Program-made: the position numbers and the translations under genes
Origin: Sphingobacteriales bacterium
GTDB lineage: Bacteria; Bacteroidota; Bacteroidia; Chitinophagales; Chitinophagaceae
Reading direction: 5' to 3'
DNA: 5,168 nucleotides
Assembly (NCBI GenBank): GCA_947463665.1
Contig: CANHUD010000187.1
Span: 1-5,168, forward strand
Part shown: piece by piece, positions 1-5,168 of the stretch
Layout: every line of letters starts with the position of its first letter
Position numbering within the stretch: position 1 is the first letter of the stretch
The notes under the pieces: generated by a model
Database searches by the model: none
The model's input: the letters and a program-made list of their open reading frames with translations, nothing else
Told to the model about the DNA's origin: nothing

Positions 1-22
1 CCCGGCAAAAATACCATTGTCT

Positions 23-811
23 ATGGAAAGAGCAGAACTTTTACTACTTAAAATGCTGGAACAACTTCGCCGGAATGCTTCCGCCAGCCAGTTGCTGGAG
101 AACCTGCGGCTGCTGGAAGCGGAAATTCTTCGCCAGGCACCAGTTGAAACATTCACCTTGCCCGAAAGCGATTCTGAACAGGTACTCCCCCCGGCAGAAC
201 CGGAAAAAGAATACGCAGTGCTCCAAATAAATGAAGCAGACGTGGAACGGGAGCTGGAGGAATTGAAAGAAGCAGCAGAAAGGAGAGAAGAAATGAGCCA
301 GAGAGTCCGCCCCGCTATTCAGTGGCAGGAAGAAACTGAACCGGAACAGGCAAAACCGCTTTCGTTTTCAGCGGTCCCGCCCTTACAACGGACGCTCACG
401 CCACCTCCGGTAGATGCGCTGCTCAATCCGGCTTTTCGTGAAAAAGAGGAGCACACGGAACCTGCCGCCCGCGTTGTCAGAAAAGAACAGTCATTGAAAA
501 CAGATCCGGCGAAAGAGGTAAACGATGCCATCAGCAATGACCGCCCCGAACTCGCACAGCGATTCATGGAATCACCTGTTCGGGATCTGAAAAAAGCGAT
601 CGGTATCAATGATCGTTACCGATTCATCCAGGAGCTTTTTGCGGGAGAGGAAATGCTGTTTGACCAGGCGATCAAAACAATAAATGGGTTCTCCATCTAT
701 CAGGAGGCAGAATTCTGGATCCGCAAAGAGTTGAAAGCTAAACGTAACTGGAATGCAAATGATCCGGTGGTTATGCAATTCGATCAGCTGGTTAAAAGAC
801 GTTTTTCCTGA
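23..811 (+). CDS. Uncharacterised Bacteroidota protein, helical N-terminus and conserved C-terminal domain
   Basis: I do not recognise a characterised family. From the ATG at 23 the product has 262 residues and reads as soluble, with no signal peptide or membrane helix. Residues 1-38 look like an amphipathic helix rich in Leu, Glu and Arg. Residues 40-160 are a low-complexity linker rich in Glu, Pro and Lys, with a strongly charged, possibly coiled-coil stretch at about 70-92 and a Pro-rich patch near 119-130. Residues 165-262 form a compact, probably all-helical domain (VRDLKKAIGINDRYRFIQEL at 186-205, then AIKTINGFSIYQEAEFWI). I recall this domain as recurring in hypothetical proteins of Bacteroidota; that is memory, not a search. 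The start is uncertain: the frame is open to the window edge, a TTG lies at 17, and no ribosome binding site is visible. I prefer ATG 23 because the protein then begins directly with the helix. It converges on waaA and overlaps its 3' end by 28 bp. No function is proposed. Confidence 0.8.
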   Translation: MERAELLLLKMLEQLRRNASASQLLENLRLLEAEILRQAPVETFTLPESDSEQVLPPAEPEKEYAVLQINEADVERELEELKEAAERREEMSQRVRPAIQWQEETEPEQAKPLSFSAVPPLQRTLTPPPVDALLNPAFREKEEHTEPAARVVRKEQSLKTDPAKEVNDAISNDRPELAQRFMESPVRDLKKAIGINDRYRFIQELFAGEEMLFDQAIKTINGFSIYQEAEFWIRKELKAKRNWNANDPVVMQFDQLVKRRFS

Positions 812-2025
812 ATGTAACGGAGAATGATTTCGGTTGATCCGCTGTTCTGCCGTACATAATCTGCTGCTGCCCGGGAGGACTGCAGGAGTACTTCTTCATT
901 TTCCAAGAGCTTCTCTACACACAGAATCAGTTCTTCCTTTTGCCGGATGGTGAATGCTCCTCCGCACGCTATCAATTCTTTCGCCTCCCTGAATTTTTGA
1001 TGATGGGGGCCAAAAATAACCGGTCTGCCATGCACGGCCGCTTCCAGCGTATTGTGTATACCGGCACCAAATCCTCCACCCACATAACAAATCGTGGCAT
1101 AATGATAAAGTCGGGATAACAGGCCGATATTGTCTATAATCAGCACCTGGCCATGGCTTGCCTTATCGGAATCCAGCGCTGAATATCGAATGGAGTCCGG
1201 AAAAAGTTTTTCAAGCTGCTGAAGGTGGTCCTCCTGTATTTCATGTGGAGCCACAATGAGGGCCAAATCCGAAAATCTTTCCGCCAGTGCTGACAGTGCC
1301 AGCTCATCCGGTGCCCAGGTGCTACCGGCAACCAGGATGTTTCTGCCCGCACAGAACTGTTCTATTTTCGATATGGATTCAAATGTATTACAGATGGCCA
1401 GTACCCGGTCGAACCGCGTATCCCCGGATACGATTACCTGTTTTACCTCAATACTGTTCAGCAAATCAGCACTGCTTTTATCCTGCACAAAAAGCGCTGT
1501 CATGCTCCGCAGATGTTTCCGCCAGCCCCTGCCATACCATCGGAAAAAAAGCTGATGGGGTTGAAAAATAGCCGAAACCTGCAAAAATGGAAGCCCCCTT
1601 GCCCGAATCTCCTGGAAAAAATTTCGCCAGTACTCATATTTGACGAATATCACCAGATCAGGCTGGATCAACTCCAGAAAATCCCGGGCATTCTGTGGTG
1701 TGTCCAGCGGTAAATAAACCACCAGATCCGCTCCGGGATAGTCTTTTCGGATCTCATATCCGGAAGGGGAGAAGAAACTTAAGACCATTTTACCATTCGG
1801 ATAGTTTTTCCGGATGGATTCAAGAATCGGACGCCCCTGTTCAAATTCTCCCAGGGAGGCACAATGCATCCAAATACATTGATTTTCTGTGCTTTTTTCC
1901 CATTTTGAACGTATCTTGCCCCTCCAATCTTGCCTCCCGGAAATCCAGGCCGCCGCTTTAGGATGCCAAAATGAGGCGATTTTAACGACAAAGTAGTATA
2001 TATAGATGATTATATTATATGTCAC
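784..2025 (-). CDS. waaA: 3-deoxy-D-manno-octulosonic acid (KDO) transferase
   Basis: This enzyme transfers KDO from CMP-KDO to the lipid A precursor on the cytoplasmic face of the inner membrane, the first step of lipopolysaccharide core assembly (also called kdtA). The 413-residue length is usual for the family (about 400-430). Residues 3-20 are a hydrophobic N-terminal anchor. The GT-B N-domain follows, with HCASLGEFEQGRP at 54-66; its Glu60 matches the catalytic base of characterised WaaA. FVKYEYW at 127-133 and GDTRFDRV at 201-208 are also family motifs. The C-terminal CMP-KDO-binding half has AGSTWAPDE (233-241), APHE (259-262) and GGGFGAGIHNTLEAA (316-330). The start is GTG at 2025-2023: an in-frame stop lies at 2055-2053 with no ATG between, and the first downstream Met (residue 53) would remove the anchor and part of the fold. 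The 3' end overlaps the convergent upstream gene by 28 bp. Whether it adds one or several KDO units cannot be read from sequence. Confidence 0.96.
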   Translation of the reverse strand: MTYNIIIYIYYFVVKIASFWHPKAAAWISGRQDWRGKIRSKWEKSTENQCIWMHCASLGEFEQGRPILESIRKNYPNGKMVLSFFSPSGYEIRKDYPGADLVVYLPLDTPQNARDFLELIQPDLVIFVKYEYWRNFFQEIRARGLPFLQVSAIFQPHQLFFRWYGRGWRKHLRSMTALFVQDKSSADLLNSIEVKQVIVSGDTRFDRVLAICNTFESISKIEQFCAGRNILVAGSTWAPDELALSALAERFSDLALIVAPHEIQEDHLQQLEKLFPDSIRYSALDSDKASHGQVLIIDNIGLLSRLYHYATICYVGGGFGAGIHNTLEAAVHGRPVIFGPHHQKFREAKELIACGGAFTIRQKEELILCVEKLLENEEVLLQSSRAAADYVRQNSGSTEIILRYIQEKRLLTS

Positions 2026-2047
2026 GATTGGAAAGGCTGATTTCTTG

Positions 2048-2055
2048 CAAATCTA
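2048..2055 (-). promoter_or_regulatory. Putative -7 promoter element for waaA
   Basis: Read on the minus strand this is TAGATTTG, an exact match to the Bacteroidota -7 consensus TAnnTTTG. It ends 22 bp before the GTG start of waaA, so transcription would begin near 2041 and leave a leader of about 15 nt, which is plausible. No TTTG-type -33 element is seen at 17-23 bp upstream, so the call rests on the -7 match and its position. The box also holds the in-frame TAG that bounds the waaA reading frame. Confidence 0.45.
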
Positions 2056-2080
2056 ATATCCTCCCGGTTCATTATTGACT

Positions 2081-2088
2081 TACTTTTG
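2081..2088 (+). promoter_or_regulatory. Putative -7 promoter element for the aminotransferase-ugd-uxs operon
   Basis: The sequence TACTTTTG matches the Bacteroidota -7 consensus TAnnTTTG exactly. It lies 21 bp before the ATG at 2110, predicting a start site near 2095 and a short A/T-rich leader of about 15 nt. No TTTG is present at the expected -33 distance, where the sequence reads taatatcctc. As this is the only sizeable gap before three co-directional genes, it is the best candidate for the operon promoter. Confidence 0.45.
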
Positions 2089-2109
2089 TTCCTTCATTAA
2101 ATTTTAAGA

Positions 2110-3240
2110 ATGGCTCCTATTCAAATGGTGGACTTAAAGACCCAGTACTCCCGGATCAAAGATCAGGTAGACAGGGCTGTTTTAGAGGTACTGGAAAGTG
2201 CTGCCTTCATAAACGGTAAACCCGTGCAGGATTTCTGTCAGTCTATGTCTGATTATCTGGGTGTAAAGCATGTTATTCCCTGTGCCAATGGTACCGATGC
2301 CCTTCAAATAGCCATGATGGCCCTTGATTTTCAGCCAGGCGATGAAGTGATCACCCCTTCTTTCACCTATATAGCTACCACAGAAGTGGTAGCCCTGCTC
2401 AAACTCAAACCGGTTTTCGCAGAAGTAGATCCCCACACCTTCTGCATCGATCCGGAATCTATTCGCAAATGCATCACTCCCCGTACAAAGGCCATCGTTC
2501 CGGTTCATCTCTACGGCCAGTCAGCTCCGATGGAAGAGATCATGAAGATCGCGGCGGAGTATAATTTGTACGTGATTGAAGACAATGCCCAGGCTATCGG
2601 AGCAGATTACACCTTCTCCGATGGAACAACCAGGAAAACCGGCACCATCGGACATATCGGGGCTACATCTTTCTTCCCTTCTAAAAACCTTGGATGTTAT
2701 GGGGATGGTGGGGCAATTTTTACCCATGATGATGCACTGGCAGATAAAATGCGAAAAATCGCCAATCATGGTCAGTCTGTTCGCTATTATCACGATCTGG
2801 TAGGGTGTAATTCCCGGTTAGATACCGTACAGGCAGCTGTTCTGAACATCAAATTAGCGCATTTAAATACCTATATTAAGGCAAGACAGGCCGCAGCGAG
2901 CTACTATAATAAGGTATTTTCTGGTTGTGCCAACATACAAACGCCTGTTATCGCTCCCTACAGCACCCATGTTTTTCATCAGTATACGCTGATTCTCAAT
3001 GGAGTGGATCGGGATGGCTTAAATAAATATCTGTCTGAGCATCAAATCCCCTCCATGATTTATTATCCCGTTCCGGCCCACCGGCAGAAAATGTTTGAAT
3101 CGTTCCGGTCGGAACAACAGGAGCTTCCCGTAACTGACTGGTTATCAGCGCGTGTGATTTCTCTGCCCATGCATACAGAGCTTACAGAGGAACAATTGGA
3201 ATATATTTCTGGCCGGGTACTAAATTTTATCGAAAACTGA
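2110..3240 (+). CDS. DegT/DnrJ/EryC1/StrS-family sugar aminotransferase (PLP-dependent)
   Basis: The family uses pyridoxal phosphate and usually glutamate to aminate keto-sugar nucleotides in the cytoplasm, for surface glycans. The 376 residues match the usual length (360-400), fold type I. Visible signature: DLKTQY (8-13); CANGTDALQIA (58-68), whose GTDAL binds the cofactor phosphate; ITPSFTYIATTE (81-92); VIEDNAQAIGA (155-165), with Asp158 facing the pyridine nitrogen; SFFPSKNLGCYGDGGAIF (187-204), with Lys192 the Schiff-base lysine; and NSRLDTVQAA (234-243). From memory the closest characterised relatives are WbpE/WlbC, which aminate UDP-3-keto-GlcNAc-uronate, but neither their partner oxidase nor the acetyltransferase is in view, so I give no symbol. 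The start is firm: an in-frame TAA at 2098 leaves ATG 2110 as the first possible start. The gene diverges from waaA and lies 37 bp before ugd, very likely in one operon. A few extra residues at about 167-178, between Asp158 and Lys192, look like a longer hairpin than in WbpE. Confidence 0.93.
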   Translation: MAPIQMVDLKTQYSRIKDQVDRAVLEVLESAAFINGKPVQDFCQSMSDYLGVKHVIPCANGTDALQIAMMALDFQPGDEVITPSFTYIATTEVVALLKLKPVFAEVDPHTFCIDPESIRKCITPRTKAIVPVHLYGQSAPMEEIMKIAAEYNLYVIEDNAQAIGADYTFSDGTTRKTGTIGHIGATSFFPSKNLGCYGDGGAIFTHDDALADKMRKIANHGQSVRYYHDLVGCNSRLDTVQAAVLNIKLAHLNTYIKARQAAASYYNKVFSGCANIQTPVIAPYSTHVFHQYTLILNGVDRDGLNKYLSEHQIPSMIYYPVPAHRQKMFESFRSEQQELPVTDWLSARVISLPMHTELTEEQLEYISGRVLNFIEN

Positions 3241-3277
3241 ACGTTATACAATCGACTTAGGAATTAAAAACGAAGAA

Positions 3278-4603
3278 ATGAAAATTGCAGTAGTAGGTAC
3301 AGGGTACGTTGGACTGGTTACCGGGACTTGTTTTTCGGAAACGGGCAATGTGGTAACCTGTATCGACATTGACCAGCGAAAGATTGAAAAGCTTTCCAAT
3401 GGAGAAATCACCATTTATGAACCTGGCCTCGAAAAAATTTTTCTAAGAAATCTGAAGGAGGGCCGGTTAACGTTCACAACGGAACTGGAAAAAGGTATCC
3501 AGGATGCCGAAATCATTTTTCTGGCCCTTCCAACACCCCCTGGAGAAGATGGCTCTGCAGATCTGAAATATATTTTGGGAGTGGCGGAGCATCTGGGTAA
3601 GATCCTGAAAGATTATAAAGTAATTGTAGATAAAAGTACGGTGCCTGTAGGTACAGCAGAGAAAGTGCATGCTGCCATTGCAGCCCACTATAAAGGTGCT
3701 TTTGATGTTGTTTCCAATCCTGAATTCCTGAGAGAAGGAGTAGCAGTGGATGATTTCATGAAGCCCGACCGTGTAGTAATCGGAACATCCTCTGACCGCG
3801 CCCGTAAAGTGATGAGCGACCTCTATGCACCCTTCGTCCGGTCTGGTAATCCGGTGATTTTTATGGACGAACGTTCTGCCGAACTGACCAAATATGCGGC
3901 TAACTCTTTTCTTGCTACCAAAATATCCTTCATGAATGAAATCGCACATTTATGCGAACGACTTGGAGCAGATGTGGATATGGTAAGAAAAGGAATCGGT
4001 TCCGATGAACGGATAGGCAAGCGCTTTCTTTTCCCGGGAATCGGTTATGGTGGAAGCTGCTTCCCTAAGGATGTGCAGGCACTGGTGAAAAGTGCCAGAG
4101 AAGTTGACTACGATTTCAGCATTCTACATGCGGTTATGGATGTGAATACGCGGCAGAAAAGACACCTGATGCCCAAGATTAACCGGTATTTCAACAATGA
4201 ACTGAAAGGCCGTCATTTCGCCATGTGGGGACTTGCCTTCAAACCCAATACCGACGATATCCGCGAGGCTCCGGCCCTGTACATGATCGAGGATCTGCTG
4301 AAAGCAGGAGCTACCGTTACCGCTTTCGATCCCGAAGCAATGCCGAATGTCAAAGGCGTACTGGGAGATGCTATTCACTACGCTGAAAATATGTACGATG
4401 CACTGGATCAGGCTGATGCACTGATCATTGCCACGGAATGGAATGAATTCCGAACACCTGATTTCCTTAAGATCGTAAAGAGTCTGAAAAATAAAGCAAT
4501 CTTTGATGGTCGAAATCTCTTTGATGTTTCTGCCGTTAAAGAATTAGGTTTCCATTACGACAGTATTGGCCGGGGTACTGATAAATCTCAATCCTTAAAT
4601 TAA
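3278..4603 (+). CDS. ugd: UDP-glucose 6-dehydrogenase
   Basis: The enzyme oxidises UDP-glucose to UDP-glucuronate with two NAD+ in the cytoplasm, supplying uronic acid and pentose precursors for surface polysaccharides. The 441-residue length is typical. The N-terminal Rossmann domain opens with GTGYVG (7-12), with Asp30 as the likely NAD-ribose ligand. STVPVGT (120-126) contributes Thr121, and NPEFLREG (147-154) contributes Glu149 and Glu153. TKYAANSFLATK (204-215) carries Lys205 and Asn209. The catalytic cysteine is Cys261 in GYGGSCFPKD (257-266), followed by Asp265. The UDP-binding C-terminal domain has GLAFKPNTDDIREAPA (318-333) and DGRN (410-413). The GYGGSCFPKD form points to UDP-glucose; UDP-GlcNAc and UDP-ManNAc dehydrogenases usually have GxGxGGHCIPVDP. 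The ATG at 3278 starts exactly at the dinucleotide-fold strand; the leader is A-rich (aaaaacgaagaa) without a clear Shine-Dalgarno. The gene follows the aminotransferase by 37 bp, and its stop overlaps the start of the UDP-glucuronate decarboxylase by one base. Confidence 0.96.
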   Translation: MKIAVVGTGYVGLVTGTCFSETGNVVTCIDIDQRKIEKLSNGEITIYEPGLEKIFLRNLKEGRLTFTTELEKGIQDAEIIFLALPTPPGEDGSADLKYILGVAEHLGKILKDYKVIVDKSTVPVGTAEKVHAAIAAHYKGAFDVVSNPEFLREGVAVDDFMKPDRVVIGTSSDRARKVMSDLYAPFVRSGNPVIFMDERSAELTKYAANSFLATKISFMNEIAHLCERLGADVDMVRKGIGSDERIGKRFLFPGIGYGGSCFPKDVQALVKSAREVDYDFSILHAVMDVNTRQKRHLMPKINRYFNNELKGRHFAMWGLAFKPNTDDIREAPALYMIEDLLKAGATVTAFDPEAMPNVKGVLGDAIHYAENMYDALDQADALIIATEWNEFRTPDFLKIVKSLKNKAIFDGRNLFDVSAVKELGFHYDSIGRGTDKSQSLN

Positions 4604-5168
4604 TGGAACGGAAACGTGTATTGATTACCGGTGCGGCCGGTTTTCTGGGTTCACATCTTTGTGACAGATTCATAAAAGAAGGATTTCATGTAATCGGAAT
4701 GGATAACCTGGTTACAGGAGACCTTCGGAACATAGAACATTTGTTCAAACTGGAACAATTTGAATTTTATAATCATGATGTAACCAAGTTCATCCATGTT
4801 CCTGGAGAATTGCATTACATTCTGCATTTCGCCTCTCCTGCCAGCCCTATCGATTACCTTAAAATCCCAATTCAGACACTGAAGGTTGGGGCCTTGGGTA
4901 CCCATAATTGTCTGGGTCTGGCGAAGGCAAAAGGTGCCCGTATGCTGGTGGCTTCCACCTCTGAAGTATACGGAGATCCATTGGTACATCCGCAAACGGA
5001 GGAATACTGGGGGAACGTAAATCCGGTAGGTCCCCGGGGGGTATACGATGAAGCCAAGCGTTTCATGGAATCCATCACCAGAGCCTATTATACGTTCCAC
5101 GGCGTAGAAACCAGGATCGTACGTATTTTCAATACCTACGGTCCGCGCATGCGCCTCAATGATGGCCG
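4603..5168 (+). CDS. uxs: UDP-glucuronate decarboxylase / UDP-xylose synthase (partial, runs off the window)
   Basis: The enzyme converts UDP-glucuronate to UDP-xylose and CO2, with tightly bound NAD+ and a UDP-4-keto-pentose intermediate. The open frame from ATG 4603 continues to the window end, giving 188 complete codons of an expected total near 310-320. It is an extended short-chain dehydrogenase: GAAGFLG (10-16) is the NAD-binding GxxGxxG, Asp34 sits where the ribose-binding acid belongs, and HFASPASPIDYLK (75-87) is typical of UXS. STSEVYGDP (118-126) holds the catalytic Ser/Thr and Glu121. NPVGPRGVYDEAKR (140-153) has the YxxxK pair Tyr148/Lys152. RIFNTYGPRM (174-183) follows. These motifs separate it from UDP-glucose 4-epimerases and dTDP-glucose 4,6-dehydratases. 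It starts inside the ugd stop codon (TAATG), so translational coupling is likely, and it uses the product of ugd directly. The C-terminal third, with part of the UDP-sugar site and the dimer interface, is not seen. Confidence 0.94.
   Translation, partial: MERKRVLITGAAGFLGSHLCDRFIKEGFHVIGMDNLVTGDLRNIEHLFKLEQFEFYNHDVTKFIHVPGELHYILHFASPASPIDYLKIPIQTLKVGALGTHNCLGLAKAKGARMLVASTSEVYGDPLVHPQTEEYWGNVNPVGPRGVYDEAKRFMESITRAYYTFHGVETRIVRIFNTYGPRMRLNDG

Noticed and set aside
17..25. TTG at 17 as the start of the first gene
   Set aside because: The ATG two codons later is preferred; neither has a visible ribosome binding site, and a start beyond the window edge cannot be excluded.
1256..1961. Several overlapping plus-strand open frames of 66-99 codons opposite waaA
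   Set aside because: They lie within a well-supported minus-strand gene, overlap each other in different frames, and show no domain or start signal.
1994..2020. AT-rich, partly palindromic TATA-like run as a possible promoter or operator
   Set aside because: It encodes the hydrophobic Ile/Tyr-rich anchor of WaaA (residues 2-11), which explains its composition; it lies inside the gene.
3241..3277. Terminator or separate promoter between the aminotransferase and ugd
   Set aside because: The 37-bp gap has no hairpin with a T-run and no TAnnTTTG box, so a continuous operon is simpler.
3467..3949. 160-codon open frame on the minus strand inside ugd
   Set aside because: It is fully antisense to a gene with all catalytic motifs intact, and the translation is Cys/His/Phe-rich with no recognisable domain, as expected of a shadow frame.
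3278..4603. UDP-GlcNAc/UDP-ManNAc 6-dehydrogenase (WbpA/WecC type), which would suit a WbpE-like neighbour
   Set aside because: The active-site segment is GYGGSCFPKD, the UDP-glucose dehydrogenase form, rather than the GGHCIPVDP form usual in the HexNAc enzymes.
4651..5100. 149-codon open frame on the minus strand opposite the last gene
   Set aside because: It is antisense to the UDP-glucuronate decarboxylase, whose motifs run continuously through it; the antisense product resembles no family.
4603..5168. dTDP-glucose 4,6-dehydratase or UDP-glucose 4-epimerase
   Set aside because: The HFASPASPIDYLK and NPVGPRGVYDEAKR segments are specific to UDP-glucuronate decarboxylases.

Overview
The window looks like chromosomal DNA of a Bacteroidota bacterium, most likely from the Chitinophagales/Sphingobacteriales side of the phylum. 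Three things suggest this. The KDO transferase and the C-terminal domain of the first gene are of a Bacteroidota type. Start codons lack strong Shine-Dalgarno sequences and have A-rich leaders instead. The one real intergenic region carries two exact TAnnTTTG boxes, the -7 element of the Bacteroidota primary sigma factor. The taxonomic call rests on recalled family resemblance, not on a search. Coding density is about 97 percent. No tRNA, rRNA, CRISPR array, insertion sequence or phage gene was seen.

Layout: (1) 23-811, plus strand, an uncharacterised soluble protein with a helical N-terminus, a charged linker and a conserved C-terminal domain. (2) 784-2025, minus strand, the lipid A KDO transferase WaaA/KdtA, overlapping gene 1 tail to tail by 28 bp. 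(3) 2026-2109, a divergent control region with one -7 box per strand. (4) 2110-3240, plus strand, a DegT/DnrJ/EryC1/StrS-family sugar aminotransferase of the WbpE/WlbC-like type. (5) 3278-4603, plus strand, UDP-glucose 6-dehydrogenase. (6) 4603 to the window edge, plus strand, the first 188 complete codons of a UDP-glucuronate decarboxylase (UDP-xylose synthase), joined to gene 5 by a TAATG stop/start overlap.

Functionally this is a cell-envelope glycan locus. WaaA attaches KDO to lipid A. Going the other way, a co-directional set makes activated sugars: Ugd oxidises UDP-glucose to UDP-glucuronate, and Uxs decarboxylates it to UDP-xylose through a 4-keto-pentose intermediate. The aminotransferase would add an amino group to a keto-sugar nucleotide whose identity this window does not settle. 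These products would feed lipopolysaccharide, capsule or exopolysaccharide synthesis. Transferases and polymerases are not in view and may lie downstream.

I found no convincing new system. The points most worth a second look are the unknown aminotransferase substrate, the compact divergent promoter, the uncharacterised protein beside waaA, and the convergent overlap.
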